Shown here: positions 8,248-17,146 of the stretch, one piece after another
Position numbering within the stretch: the stretch's first letter is position 1
Layout: every line of letters begins with the position of its first letter
NCBI GenBank assembly: GCA_016125255.1
Contig: WGMD01000006.1
Location: forward strand, 1 to 64,000
Length of the DNA: 64,000 bases
Source of the DNA: Planctomycetota bacterium
Lineage (GTDB): Bacteria; Planctomycetota; Phycisphaerae; Phycisphaerales; Zrk34
Direction of reading: 5' to 3'
Made by a program: the position numbers and the translations under genes
Notes under the pieces: generated by a model
Seen by the model: the letters and a program-made list of their open reading frames with translations, nothing else
Told to the model about the DNA's origin: nothing
Databases searched by the model: none

Positions 8248-8763
8248 ATGTCCGTCCCGCAGAATGTGATTGTGCGAACGCTGATGCGCGACCGCGCCAA
8301 GCTGCTGGCGTATATCTGGTCGATCGTGCATGACGGGCACATCGCGGAGGATGTTTTGCAGGACGTGTCGGTGATCGCGGTGGAGAAGCGCGAGCAGATC
8401 GAAAATGAGGCGGTGCTGGCGGCGTGGCTTCGGACGACGGCGCGGCACCGGGCGCTGTACGCCTTGCGTCAGGGCCGGAGCAAACCGCTGACGCTCGACG
8501 CCGGCGTGCTGGATCAGCTTGAAGGCGAGTGGGCCGAGCGCGACGCGGTGCCGACGAACCGGCTGATGGACGCATTGCGGGAGTGTCTTTCGCATCTGAC
8601 GCCGCATGCCCGGCGGATCATCGACCTTCGCTACATGCGCTCGTGCAGCTCGCAGCAGATCGCGGCGGATTTGGGTTTAAGTGTCGCGGCGGTTTACAAG
8701 ACGACGACGCGGGCGCATGCCGCCCTGTCCGATTGCGTGCGGGAGCGGATGAGCCATGAGTGA
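8248..8763 (+). CDS. ECF-type RNA polymerase sigma factor (module 1)
   Basis: A 171-residue sigma factor with region 2 (LLAYIWSIVHDGHIAEDVLQDVSV, residues about 20-45, including the core-binding DVLQD) and region 4 (LTPHARRIIDLRYMRSCSSQQIAADLGLSVAAVYKTTTRAHAAL). It belongs to the planctomycete/verrucomicrobial ECF groups that pair with FecR-domain proteins. A GGAGG site precedes the ATG. The stop overlaps the start of the FecR gene by eight bases (ATGAGTGA), so the pair is translationally coupled. By analogy with other ECF/FecR systems it should be held or activated at the membrane by that protein and drive the surface-protein genes downstream; this is inference. Confidence 0.9.
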   Translation: MSVPQNVIVRTLMRDRAKLLAYIWSIVHDGHIAEDVLQDVSVIAVEKREQIENEAVLAAWLRTTARHRALYALRQGRSKPLTLDAGVLDQLEGEWAERDAVPTNRLMDALRECLSHLTPHARRIIDLRYMRSCSSQQIAADLGLSVAAVYKTTTRAHAALSDCVRERMSHE

Positions 8764-10180
8764 CGCGATGACGAACATGGCGCTGGAGGAGTTGATCGCG
8801 CGATACCTGGAGGGCGTGGCGGACGCGGCGCAGACGAGTGCGCTCAATGCCATGCTCGCCGGCGATGCGGCCGCGCGGCGGATGTTCGTCGACCGCTGCC
8901 TTCAGGAACGCTGCCTCGCCGAGCTGGCTCCGCAGGAAGGATTCGTCGCTCAGGTGTCAGGGGTCGGCAAAATCACCCGTCGCCCCCACGCCGACGCTGA
9001 GCCGGCTCTGAGGCGAAGCGTCTGGTACGCAAAAGGATTCAGAGGTCAGGGTTCGGGGTTCAGCGTCATGGCAGCGATCGCCGCGCTTTTCGTCATCGCC
9101 GGCGCGCTCCTGTACATCTTCCTGCCCGCTGCTCCACACTCCCAACTCCCCATTCCGCACTCCCCCGCCCCCATCGCTCTCCTCTCGGACCTTTCCGACA
9201 ACGCGCAGTTCATCGACGCGCCGCACGCGCTCGGCTCCGACCTTTTGCCCGGCGTGATCGCGCTCAAACGCGGGTCGGCCCAGATCGCGTTTCGCTCCGG
9301 CGCGGTCGTCGATCTGACCGGGCCGTGCGAATTTGACATGACCGGCGAGAACCGCGGGTATCTGCGGCATGGCCTGTTGACCGCCTACGTCCCCGCCGCC
9401 GCGCGCGGGTTCACAGTGGGCCTGATCAGTCACGCGCACATCGTCGACCTGGGCACGCGCTTCGCCATCGACGACGCCTCCGACGGCTCCGCCCGCCTGC
9501 GGGTGCTCGAAGGCCGCGTGCGCATCGACGATGTGGAGCCCGCCGCGCTCGTCCTCGAAGCCGGTCAGGGTCGGCGCATCAGCCGCGCCGGCCGCATCCT
9601 TCCGCTGGCCCTTTCGTTCGATGTGGACGGCGAAGCGAGCGGCGGTTCCATCACCGATCCCGACGCCGCCGCGCTGACGGTCGGGCCGGGGGCGGCGACG
9701 TCGCTGGGCGTCTCCGTCACGCTGAGCGCGAATCTCAACAAGTGGCGCGATCGTCGCAATGAACTGAGCCCTGATGTCGAGCACTACAACCTGCTCCGCG
9801 ATTTCGTCTACGAAAACTCCGGCGATCCCGTGACGATCCGCATCGACGGCCTGCGACCGCAGACCGCCTACGACCTGACCGTCTACTCCTTCGACGCTCA
9901 GTCCAATGATCAGACCAAAAGCGCCTGGTTCGCCGACGAAGCAGCCGGCGCCCCGCTGCATGTGCACACCATCCACTGCAAGAACCCCGCCGCCGGCGCG
10001 TTCACGCTGCACCTGACCTCCGACACGCGCGGCCGACTCCGCCTCGTCGCCAAACCCTGGGGCGGCGACCCGTCGATCGTGATCTTCAACGGCCTGACCA
10101 TCGCCGAATCCGACGCCGACCCTGCGCCCGCGACTTCGATCAGCAATGCGCCGCCCGCACACTTTGACAAGGAGCAATGA
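8756..10180 (+). CDS. FecR-domain transmembrane regulator with unnamed beta ectodomain (module 1)
   Basis: A 474-residue protein. Residues 1-90 are a cytoplasmic helical domain expected to contact the sigma factor (ELIARYLEGVADAAQ). A transmembrane helix spans about 103-124. The FecR domain follows (about 155-275), including GSAQIAFRSGAVVDLTGPCE and the conserved DLGTRFAIDD. Residues about 287-455 form a separate domain with RDRRNE, YNLLRDFVYEN and TVYSFDAQS that recurs in the next two genes. The linkers on both sides of the membrane helix are encoded by short-word repeat DNA (GGTTCGGGGTTCAG, and ACTCCCAACTCC). The protein probably senses an extracytoplasmic ligand or surface polymer and controls its coupled sigma factor. 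The role of the ectodomain is unknown. Confidence 0.8.
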   Translation: MSDAMTNMALEELIARYLEGVADAAQTSALNAMLAGDAAARRMFVDRCLQERCLAELAPQEGFVAQVSGVGKITRRPHADAEPALRRSVWYAKGFRGQGSGFSVMAAIAALFVIAGALLYIFLPAAPHSQLPIPHSPAPIALLSDLSDNAQFIDAPHALGSDLLPGVIALKRGSAQIAFRSGAVVDLTGPCEFDMTGENRGYLRHGLLTAYVPAAARGFTVGLISHAHIVDLGTRFAIDDASDGSARLRVLEGRVRIDDVEPAALVLEAGQGRRISRAGRILPLALSFDVDGEASGGSITDPDAAALTVGPGAATSLGVSVTLSANLNKWRDRRNELSPDVEHYNLLRDFVYENSGDPVTIRIDGLRPQTAYDLTVYSFDAQSNDQTKSAWFADEAAGAPLHVHTIHCKNPAAGAFTLHLTSDTRGRLRLVAKPWGGDPSIVIFNGLTIAESDADPAPATSISNAPPAHFDKEQ

Positions 10181-10181
10181 A

Positions 10182-11498
10182 ATGAGAAAGTCCATCCTCC
10201 CCGCCGTCCTGATCGCCGCCTCCCCGCTGCTCCAGTGCGCGAGCACGCAAGCCGACATCACCACCGGCCTCGTGAGCCGATACGCCTTCGACAGTCCCGC
10301 CAATCCCGGCCTCGACTCCGGCGGCAACAACTTTCAGGGCACGAACAGCGGCGTCGACATCGTCGATGACCCGACGCGCATCACCGCCGCACTCTTCGAT
10401 TCCAGCGATTCAATCACCGCCCCCATCTCCACGCTCAGTTCCTCCGGCTTCACCGTCTCCCTCTGGGTCAACCGCTCCGCCACCGGCAATTCCGTCAATA
10501 ATGGCCTGTTCACCATCAACGACGGCAACGCCGCCAACAAGACCCTCGGCGGTTGGGTCAATACCTCCGACCAGGTCTGGGGACGCATCATCGCCGGCGG
10601 CACGCACGACCTCCCGCAGGATGCCGACTCCGCCATCCCCGACGGCACATGGTCCCTCGTCACCTTCCGAGGCACCGGCTCCAGCTACCAGGTCTTCGTC
10701 GACGGCGTCAACACCACCAACAACGTCGCCTACTCCGGCTCCTTCAGCACCGTCATCAACACCCTGCTCATCGGCCGACAGGGCTCCGAATCGTGGAACG
10801 GACGCATGGACGACTTCCGCGTCTACAACCGCGCCCTGAGCGACTCGGACATTCTCGAACTCTACAACGAACCCGCCAGCGATCGCATCTACGCCAATCA
10901 TGTCCAGTTCGACATCAACGGTTCGACAGCGAGCGGCACCACGCAAAGCGGATACACCCCCGTTACCGCCGTCGGCCCCACCAGCACCGAATCCCTCCTG
11001 ACCACGCTGACCATCAACGGCGCCCTTGATGAATTCCGCGACCGCGGCAACACCGCTTCGCTCCCCTCCTCCAATCCGCAGTTCAATCTCCTGCGCGATT
11101 TCGTCTTCGAGAACGACGGCCAATCCGTCCAACTCGATCTGGCCGGCCTGCGACCCTTCACGCTCTATCAGGTCACCGTCTATTCCTACGACTCGCAGAA
11201 CAACGGCACGAAAAGCGAGTGGTATCAGGACGCCATCAGCGGCTCCCCCCTCGCCGTCCACACCATCACCAGTTCCTCCCCCTCGACCGCCGCATTCATC
11301 ATGAACCTCTTCGCCGACGCCAACGGCGACATGCACATTCTCGCCCAACCCTTCGGCGGCGGATCGGGCATCGTCATCGTCAACGGCATCGAACTGACCA
11401 TCATCCCCGCCCCCGCCGCCCTCCCCGCCGGCCTCGCGCTGTTGGGGTTGATCCTGATCGGCCGCCGCAAGAATTATCTTCATTCCGCTCGCTCCTGA
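10182..11498 (+). CDS. Secreted LamG-like protein with unnamed beta domain and VPLPA-type sorting tail
   Basis: A 438-residue exported protein with an AGGAG site and a signal peptide (ILPAVLIAASPLLQCAST). Residues about 25-240 form a LamG/concanavalin-like jellyroll (GLVSRYAFDSPAN, FTVSLWVNRS, NGRMDDFRVYNRALSDSDI), a fold used for glycan binding. Residues about 245-410 are the same domain as in the preceding FecR protein (RDRGN, FNLLRDFVFEND, VTVYSYDSQN). The C-terminus [16 protein letters not shown] followed by RRK is a VPLPA/PEP-CTERM-like sorting signal. The gene starts directly after the FecR stop, and so belongs to the module 1 transcript. It is likely a surface or matrix protein controlled by that module; no catalytic residues are recognised. 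Confidence 0.75.
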   Translation: MRKSILPAVLIAASPLLQCASTQADITTGLVSRYAFDSPANPGLDSGGNNFQGTNSGVDIVDDPTRITAALFDSSDSITAPISTLSSSGFTVSLWVNRSATGNSVNNGLFTINDGNAANKTLGGWVNTSDQVWGRIIAGGTHDLPQDADSAIPDGTWSLVTFRGTGSSYQVFVDGVNTTNNVAYSGSFSTVINTLLIGRQGSESWNGRMDDFRVYNRALSDSDILELYNEPASDRIYANHVQFDINGSTASGTTQSGYTPVTAVGPTSTESLLTTLTINGALDEFRDRGNTASLPSSNPQFNLLRDFVFENDGQSVQLDLAGLRPFTLYQVTVYSYDSQNNGTKSEWYQDAISGSPLAVHTITSSSPSTAAFIMNLFADANGDMHILAQPFGGGSGIVIVNGIELTIIPAPAALPAGLALLGLILIGRRKNYLHSARS

Positions 11499-11501
11499 GG
11501 T

Positions 11502-11507
11502 TATAAT
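11502..11507 (+). promoter_or_regulatory. Possible internal promoter -10 box
   Basis: TATAAT lies 46 bases before the next gene's start. No convincing -35 is seen, so an internal promoter is only a possibility. Confidence 0.3.
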
Positions 11508-11553
11508 GGTGGACCAGAGGTTCCATTCAATTCGACCCCGAAGGAGACTGAGC

Positions 11554-12807
11554 ATGAAGACCCTCGCCATCGCTGTTGTGTCGTCCCTTGCCCTCGCCGC
11601 CGCCGCGCCGGCATCGACCGTCATCCCCGGCTTCGCCGCCAGCGCCCAATTCGACGTCAACTTCCCCACCGGCCCCGTCACACAATCCGGCTACACCGGC
11701 TTGCAGGACGACGGCAACGGCGCCGGCTCCAACACCTTCAACGCCACCGCCCCCAGCGGTGTCAAACTCACCATCACCAACCCCAATGACCAATCCCGCG
11801 ACCGCACCGGCGGCGGCGTCCTCGCCGGCAACCCCGATGCCAGTCTCCTCCGCGACTTCACCTTCACCAGCACCAGCAGCACCGTCACCACCGACGCCCT
11901 CCGCGCCGACCTGACCGGCCTGGCCCCCAACACCGCCTACACCGTCCGCGTCTACACCTACGACACACAGAACGACAAGGCCGGCAGCTTGTGGTTCGCC
12001 GGCGCCTCCGCACCCGCCACGCTCAACTCCAACGACCCCGCACTCGTCGGGTTCTACGACAACCGCCTCGCCAGTCCCAACTCCGGCTTCCTCGACCTGA
12101 ACCTCACCTCCGACGCTGCCGGCGCCATTCATCTTTACACCCGCGGGTCCACCGGCTACGCCGGCAACGCCCTGGCCTTCCTCAACGGCCTCTCCGTCAC
12201 CGCCATCCCCGCCTTGACCGACGTCATCAAGGCCGACATCAACAACACCAACGCCGGACAAGGCCCCACCAACGTCACCAAGGCCGGCTTCTCCGCCATC
12301 AATCCCGTCAACAACATCGGCACCCTGACCAGCGGCTCCGTCACCGTCACCGTCACCTCCGACCGCACCGACAACCCCACGCGTAATCGCAACAACTCCG
12401 GCGACGCCCTCTTCAATGACTTCATCCTCTCCAACGCCGAGATGCGCATCGACCTGAGCGGCCTGACGCTCGGCAAGCTCTACTCGCTCACCATTTTCTC
12501 GCAGGACACCAGCGCCAACAGCGGCGTCTATACCGATTGGTTCCTCAATAATTCGACCACACCCTTCAAACAGGGCGCGTTCAACCTCGGCGCCGCCTCC
12601 ACCGCGCAGGCCGCCATGGGCTTCACCACCTATTTCGCCGCCACGCAGACGAACATGACGATCTTCGGCCGCTCCGGCGCACCCGGGTCCTTCGTCTTCC
12701 TCAACGGCCTGATCCTCCAGGAATCCGTCGCCTTCATCCCCGCCCCCGCCGCACTCCCCGCCGGCCTCGCCCTGCTCGGAGCCCTCGCGTTCCGACGACG
12801 AAAATGA
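11554..12807 (+). CDS. Secreted protein with two copies of the unnamed beta domain and sorting tail
   Basis: A 417-residue exported protein (signal peptide [24 protein letters not shown] site). It contains two tandem copies of the domain found in the FecR protein of this module. Copy 1 (about 30-215) has [15 protein letters not shown] and [10 protein letters not shown]. Copy 2 (about 220-395) is more diverged, with [14 protein letters not shown] and [11 protein letters not shown]. The C-terminal [16 protein letters not shown] plus FRRRK is the same VPLPA-like sorting signal as in the preceding protein, and predicts processing at the cell surface. Codons end almost exclusively in C or G. Function is unknown; domain sharing with the regulator suggests that regulator and product recognise the same surface component. 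Confidence 0.7.
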   Translation: MKTLAIAVVSSLALAAAAPASTVIPGFAASAQFDVNFPTGPVTQSGYTGLQDDGNGAGSNTFNATAPSGVKLTITNPNDQSRDRTGGGVLAGNPDASLLRDFTFTSTSSTVTTDALRADLTGLAPNTAYTVRVYTYDTQNDKAGSLWFAGASAPATLNSNDPALVGFYDNRLASPNSGFLDLNLTSDAAGAIHLYTRGSTGYAGNALAFLNGLSVTAIPALTDVIKADINNTNAGQGPTNVTKAGFSAINPVNNIGTLTSGSVTVTVTSDRTDNPTRNRNNSGDALFNDFILSNAEMRIDLSGLTLGKLYSLTIFSQDTSANSGVYTDWFLNNSTTPFKQGAFNLGAASTAQAAMGFTTYFAATQTNMTIFGRSGAPGSFVFLNGLILQESVAFIPAPAALPAGLALLGALAFRRRK

Positions 12808-13697
12808 AACACACCGACGCGCATCACGATCGCCCGACAGCGGCGCTTGCCCCGCATCACCGATGCACGTCCCCGAGGCGGGGTGACTTCAGTCACCCCG
12901 CATTCACCCTAATCGAACTCCTCGTCGTCGTCAGCATCATCGCCTTGCTGATCGCGATTCTCCTGCCCGCCCTCTCCCGCTCGCGCGAGATCGCCAAGCG
13001 CACCGTCTGTCTCTCCCATCTCAAATCCATCGGCGCCTGCGCCATCACCTACACCACCTCCAACCACGGCGACTTCTTCGCCCCCAATACCTTCAACGTC
13101 CAGATCGCCTTCGTGAACGTCACCGGCAACCGAGGCATCGATGCGCTCAAAACCGTCAACCTCGTCGGCGACATCCCCGTCGACGTCGGCGGCGGATATA
13201 AACGCCTCCCGCCCTCACCCGTCTTCAACTGCCCCTCGCGCGATTACCAATCGCAGTGGGAGACAGCCACGACGAGCTATGACCAGCTTGTCATCGCCTA
13301 TCAGTACTTCGGCGGGATCAAGACATGGACCCTGCCCGCCGGTCTGACCGTCCCCTCGCGCAGCCCCGTCAACATCGCCGCGGCGCACGGCGACTGGCTG
13401 CTGGCGTCCGACACGACCATGGAAATCGACCTGGCCTGGGGCGCCGGCCGGCCCACCGCCTACGCCAACATGCCCAGCCACCTCGCTGGCAACGGCGAAC
13501 TGCCCCTGGCCAATCCCGCCGCCGCCAACGAACTGCTCCCCGCCGGCGGCAACCAACTCTACACCGACGGCTCCGTGAGCTGGATGCCCTTCCAGAACAT
13601 GCTCCGCCTCCATAGCTGGGGCGGCGAAGCCCGCCGCGCCTACGGCTTCCAAAACGACTGGGGCAACTACGTCCCCGCGGCGAATCCGTATTTCTGA
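12804..13697 (+). CDS. Prepilin-like type II pseudopilin-family protein (DUF1559-like)
   Basis: A 297-residue protein whose start overlaps the previous stop as ATGA. An N-terminal leader of about 33 residues ends in HPA, followed by the type IV prepilin hydrophobic helix [20 protein letters not shown], then a large extracellular domain ending in a region with [10 protein letters not shown] typical of planctomycete DUF1559-like proteins. Prepilin peptidase would cleave before the phenylalanine; the residue at -1 is alanine, a common variant in this phylum. A member of the GGCGGGG palindrome family lies inside the leader coding region, encoding PRRGDFSHP, so the leader may have been lengthened by repeat insertion. 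It is the last gene of module 1 and probably forms fibre-like or secretion-associated structures. Confidence 0.8.
   Translation: MKHTDAHHDRPTAALAPHHRCTSPRRGDFSHPAFTLIELLVVVSIIALLIAILLPALSRSREIAKRTVCLSHLKSIGACAITYTTSNHGDFFAPNTFNVQIAFVNVTGNRGIDALKTVNLVGDIPVDVGGGYKRLPPSPVFNCPSRDYQSQWETATTSYDQLVIAYQYFGGIKTWTLPAGLTVPSRSPVNIAAAHGDWLLASDTTMEIDLAWGAGRPTAYANMPSHLAGNGELPLANPAAANELLPAGGNQLYTDGSVSWMPFQNMLRLHSWGGEARRAYGFQNDWGNYVPAANPYF
12878..12901. repeat. GGCGGGG palindrome, copy 1 (inside a coding region)
   Basis: A perfect 11-base inverted repeat, GCGGGGTGACT and its complement, around a 2-base centre. It belongs to a family with copies near 24316, 25491, 28895 and 63614. This copy lies within the prepilin leader codons. 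Confidence 0.8.
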
Positions 13698-14502
13698 TCC
13701 GCCCCCGCTCGCCCTCCGACTTAACCAATCACAAATGCCCAATGCCTGATGACAAATGCATTGGTCATTTGTCATTGGTCATATCAGACACGGCGTGTTG
13801 GCCAGCATGTTGGGCAGGATTCATCCTGCCGATTGCCCGAATGCGGCGTGCCATATCCCATTTTTACTACGACACTGAAAATCCCCGGGCCGAGGGCGGC
13901 CCGGCTCAGACTTGCCTCGCAATGAGAACGACACCTGTCTGCCACGTGGATGCCGAATCGACGGCGGTGTCTTCCGAAATGACCGATGACAAATACCTCA
14001 TGCCTCATGCCCCATGCATTGGACCCGGCGATGAATCCGACGAGCGAAAGGGAGAACCCCTCAACGCGAACGCGTGTGATTGTCGACACGGCGGCGGAGA
14101 TCGACTTCGCGGACGTGCGGGGTTAGAGGCGGTCAAGCGATGGGGGATCGCGGACTGAATGCGGCACGATCTGGCGGGCGGACGGAGGGCCGGGGTGATG
14201 TGGGATTTTGCAAATCATCGCGCATGGATGTTTCGCATTTGGCGCACGGGGAGGGCAAATTAGCAGCCGGCGTGCGCATGCGTGGATATAAGTCCTGAAA
14301 AGTCGCGCAAGGGTGTGACGCGGCGCTCCATCGGGGTGCGCACCGGCGCGCCTGTGCGCGCCGGGTCTGGCGTCCGGCGTGCGGAAGGCGTTGATTTGGC
14401 GGCGATAATGGGCAGAGGTGGCGCGTGACGGCCCCCGTGCGAGAGGTTCGGCTCGGGGCGCCGGGGGATTTTGCAAAGGGAGCTGCGCGTGCGAAGCGGG
14501 GG
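13698..14502. other. 805-base gene-poor gap with repeats
   Basis: No convincing gene is seen. The gap holds stuttered ATGACAAATGCATTGG-type words at about 13728-13793 and 13975-14020. A 31-codon ORF at 14031-14126 has no ribosome-binding site. From about 14190 to the right end lies a GC-rich stretch with GCGCACCGGCGCGCC, which resembles a second copy at about 51710-51925. The gap separates the module 1 genes from the opposing glycosyltransferase. Confidence 0.6.
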
Positions 14503-15285
14503 TTACGGGCTGGATGATTTTTGCTGTTGGAGGTGCCAGAGGCGGGCGTATTTGAGTTGGACGCTGAAGGCGGCTTTCTGGGCGACGAGGAGGCCGAACG
14601 ACCCGTCGAGGAAGCTGCGTTTGAGGAAGAAGAATTTGACGAAGGCCGCCCACGGCCGCAACCACAGGCCCAGCAGCCCCACGCGCTTGCCCTGCGCGTA
14701 CATTTCATGAGCCAGCGCGTCGGCCCGCTTCTCGTAGCGTTCGCCGTCGAAGTAGTCGTTCCAATGGTCGGCGTAGCGGTTGTGATAGATCGGGGCGGCG
14801 AGGTTCAGGACGCTGCCGTCGGTCGGGGCGGGGCGATCGTGAATCGAGCGCTGGGGCCAGGCGACGCGCTTGCGGTCGATCAGGCGGGCGATGCGGTCGG
14901 GGTCCCATGCCCGCACGTGACGCCCGAGCAGGTAATTGCGGCGGGGCATGGTGATCACGGGGTGCATCCGGAATTGATCATCACGCAAGGCGGCGACGGC
15001 GGCGGAAAGCTCGGGGCTGATCTCCTCGTCGGCGTCGAGAATGAACACCCAGTCATTGGCGGCGGCGTCGACGATCAGCCGGCGATTGGTGGTGAAATCG
15101 ACCCAAGGGTGATACTCGACGCGGGGCGTGAACTGGTGAGCGATGGCGACCGTGTCGTCCGTCGAGCCCGAATCGAAGACGACAATCTCGTCCACCCACG
15201 GGCAGGCCCGGGCGGATTCGAGGGTATGGGCGATCTTGGCGGCCTCGTTGCAGGCCAGGATGCAGACGGAAATCTTGGGCGGCAT
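14503..15285 (-). CDS. Family 2 glycosyltransferase (LPS-core glucosyltransferase type)
   Basis: A 260-residue GT2 enzyme beginning MPPKISVCILACNEAAKI, with the nucleotide-sugar motif EIVVFDSGSTDDT and an acidic metal site in WVFILDADEEIS (about residues 80-92). The later segments NYLLGRHVRAWDPDRIARL and the aromatic C-terminus resemble the WaaE/KdtX-type beta-1,4-glucosyltransferases that extend lipopolysaccharide inner core. It probably adds a sugar to an envelope glycan at the cytoplasmic membrane face. A longer reading adds 42 residues (GVRVSSFGFRV and so on) that are merely the translation of intergenic AAACTCGAAACTCGAA repeat words, so the internal ATG is preferred. The stop lies in the conserved non-coding block described at the end of the preceding gap. 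Confidence 0.8.
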   Translation of the reverse strand: MPPKISVCILACNEAAKIAHTLESARACPWVDEIVVFDSGSTDDTVAIAHQFTPRVEYHPWVDFTTNRRLIVDAAANDWVFILDADEEISPELSAAVAALRDDQFRMHPVITMPRRNYLLGRHVRAWDPDRIARLIDRKRVAWPQRSIHDRPAPTDGSVLNLAAPIYHNRYADHWNDYFDGERYEKRADALAHEMYAQGKRVGLLGLWLRPWAAFVKFFFLKRSFLDGSFGLLVAQKAAFSVQLKYARLWHLQQQKSSSP

Positions 15286-15397
15286 CCGCCCATGATAAAC
15301 CCGAAATCCAAAACTCGAAACTCGAACCCCCGGAAGCGCGAGGCAGGGCGGGTTTGCGGCCGGGGCTCCGCCTTCCAGTTTCCCGGCTGGGCTGGAC

Positions 15398-15425
15398 TTG
15401 AAGTTGGGCAAGATGTCGCTAAACT
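15398..15425 (+). promoter_or_regulatory. rpmI-rplT promoter candidate
   Basis: TTGAAG (15398-15403) and TAAACT (15420-15425) are separated by 16 bases and lie 48 bases before rpmI. The infC gene that usually leads this operon is absent, so a promoter is required here. Confidence 0.45.
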
Positions 15426-15472
15426 ATGGGGCTCCACTTTGGATTCATGACCTACGGACAGGACGGCTCGAT

Positions 15473-15685
15473 ATGAAGCTCAAATCGCACAAGGGTACGT
15501 TGAAACGCATGCGTGTGACCGGCAAGGGCAAGGTCAAGCACAAGCGTTCGGGTACGAGCCACCTCATGAGCGCGACGAACGGCAAGGATTCGCGTCGGCT
15601 TCGGCAGGCGCTGGTCGTGTCCAAGCCGGTCGCCAAGAAGCTCGAGAGGGTGCTGCACATGCGACTGATCGGCCGCGAGCAGTAA
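15473..15685 (+). CDS. rpmI: 50S ribosomal protein L35
   Basis: A 70-residue, strongly basic protein of the usual L35 length, MKLKSHKGTLKRMRVTGKGK onward with KHKRSGTSHLM, a close match to the family. It is a late-assembling large-subunit protein. An AGGACGG site precedes the ATG. It is followed by rplT in the conserved order; infC, normally upstream, is missing and an opposing glycosyltransferase takes its place. Confidence 0.97.
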   Translation: MKLKSHKGTLKRMRVTGKGKVKHKRSGTSHLMSATNGKDSRRLRQALVVSKPVAKKLERVLHMRLIGREQ

Positions 15686-15775
15686 ATAGCTGCCGCCGCC
15701 GCCATCTGCGGCTCGGGCGACGAAATCTCCGCATGTGACGGAGTCCCGAATCCGCGATACTGACAGGAGTTCCCC

Positions 15776-16147
15776 ATGCCTCGCGCACGCAAGGGCGCCG
15801 CTCGGCGTCAATCCAAGAATCGTCTGTTCAAAGCCGTCAAGGGCTATCGCGGCGCCCGCTCGCGGCTCTTCTACCGTGCTTTTGAAGCGGTTACCCGGGC
15901 GGGGGTGTACGCCTACCGCGACCGCCGCGCCCGCAAGCGCGAGTTCCGGCAGTTGTGGATCACGCGTATCACCGCCGCCTGCTCGACCCGCACGATCCGT
16001 TACAGCCAGTTGATCAACGGCCTGAAGCTCGCTGACATCCGCCTCAACCGCAAGATGCTCAGCGAGATCGCGATCGCCGACCCCGCCGCCTTCGACGCCA
16101 TTGTCGAAGCCGCCAAGGCCGCGCTGTCCGCCCACAAGGCCGCCTGA
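15776..16147 (+). CDS. rplT: 50S ribosomal protein L20
   Basis: A 123-residue protein of standard length. The basic N-terminal extension (MPRARKGAARRQSKNRLFKA, KGYRGARSRLFYRAFEAV) threads into 23S rRNA, and the C-terminal globular part contains WITRITAACSTRTIRYSQLINGL. It is needed for early large-subunit assembly and in other bacteria represses its own operon. An AGGAG site precedes the start. Spacing to rpmI is 90 bases, enough for a regulatory RNA structure, though none was verified. Confidence 0.97.
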   Translation: MPRARKGAARRQSKNRLFKAVKGYRGARSRLFYRAFEAVTRAGVYAYRDRRARKREFRQLWITRITAACSTRTIRYSQLINGLKLADIRLNRKMLSEIAIADPAAFDAIVEAAKAALSAHKAA

Positions 16148-16195
16148 TCGCTCCGCTGCTCCCGCGACAAATCATCACCTACCGAGAGACTCGAC

Positions 16196-17068
16196 GTGTC
16201 CGACAAAGCCGTCTGGTTTAACGGGGAATTGGTCCCCGCCGCGCAGGCGAGCGTGAGCGTGTTCGATCACGGTCTGCTCTACGGCGACGGCGTCTTTGAA
16301 GGCATCCGCGCCTACAACGGGCGGATCTTCAAGATGCGTACGCACCTGAACCGCCTCTTCGACGGCGCGAGCCGGATCGACCTGAAAATCCGGCACACCC
16401 TCGAAGAACTCGAAGCGGGCATCCGGCGGACCTGCGCCAACAACGGGATCGCCAATGGGTACATCCGCCTCTGCGTCACGCGCGGCACGGGGTACCTGGG
16501 GCTCAATCCCTACTTGTGCGAAAAGTCCAACACGTTCATCATCGCCGACACCATCTCGCTCTACCCCGCGGAGATGTACGAGAAGGGCATGCCCATCATC
16601 ACCGCCAAGACCCTCCGCAATCACCCCCTTGCGATGGACCCGGCGGTCAAGAGCATGAACTACCTCAACAACATCCGCGCCAAGATCGAGGCCGTCAAAG
16701 CCAAGGTCCCCGAAGCGCTGATGCTCAATTATCAGCACAATGTCTCCGAATGCACCGGCGACAACATCTTCATGGTCAAGGCGGGTGTGCTGACGACCCC
16801 GCCGCTCTCGGCGGGTCCGCTGCCGGGCATCACGCGGGGCGTCGTGCTCGAACTGGCCAAAAAGGCCGGCATCAAGACGCGCGAAGCCGACTTCAAGCTC
16901 GATGACCTTTACGCCGCCGACGAAGTCTTCCTGACCGGTACGGCCGCGGAAGTCATCGGCGTGACGAAGATCGACGATGTGACGATCGGCTCGGGCAAGC
17001 CCGGGCCCGTCACCGGCCGGCTTATCGCCGACTTCCGCAAACTGCTCGAAAATCCCCCGGAGGATTGA
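16196..17068 (+). CDS. ilvE: Branched-chain amino acid aminotransferase
   Basis: A 290-residue fold-type IV PLP enzyme. Key segments are FDHGLLYGDGVFEGIRAYNG near the N-terminus, the PLP lysine in AVKSMNYLNNI, NVSECTGDNIF, and LTGTAAEVIGV near the C-terminus, all typical of IlvE. It interconverts leucine, isoleucine or valine with their 2-oxo acids in the cytoplasm. The start is GTG. It lies 48 bases after rplT and may be cotranscribed with the ribosomal genes; a strong bidirectional terminator follows it. Confidence 0.92.
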   Translation: MSDKAVWFNGELVPAAQASVSVFDHGLLYGDGVFEGIRAYNGRIFKMRTHLNRLFDGASRIDLKIRHTLEELEAGIRRTCANNGIANGYIRLCVTRGTGYLGLNPYLCEKSNTFIIADTISLYPAEMYEKGMPIITAKTLRNHPLAMDPAVKSMNYLNNIRAKIEAVKAKVPEALMLNYQHNVSECTGDNIFMVKAGVLTTPPLSAGPLPGITRGVVLELAKKAGIKTREADFKLDDLYAADEVFLTGTAAEVIGVTKIDDVTIGSGKPGPVTGRLIADFRKLLENPPED

Positions 17069-17096
17069 GCGGGCGGCCGCATGCATGAACCCAATG

Positions 17097-17126
17097 AAAA
17101 AGCCCCGCATCGCGCGGGGCTTTTTT
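17097..17126. terminator. Bidirectional Rho-independent terminator
   Basis: A GCCCCGC/GCGGGGC stem with a 5-base loop, flanked by an A-run on the left and six Ts on the right, lies between the convergent ilvE and metalloprotease genes. It can terminate both transcripts. Confidence 0.9.
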
Positions 17127-17146
17127 GTTGGCGTATCAATCGGCGA

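Noticed and set aside
14031-14126. A 31-codon ORF in the gap before the glycosyltransferase
   Set aside because: It has no ribosome-binding site or promoter and lies beside stuttered repeat DNA; coding cannot be supported.
13742-14158. A 138-codon ORF in the same gap
   Set aside because: Its first part is the translation of a short-word repeat, and the protein is cysteine-rich without a recognisable pattern.
15286-15411. 42-residue N-terminal extension of the glycosyltransferase
   Set aside because: The extension is the translation of AAACTCGAAACTCGAA-type intergenic repeats; the GT2 fold begins at the internal ATG.
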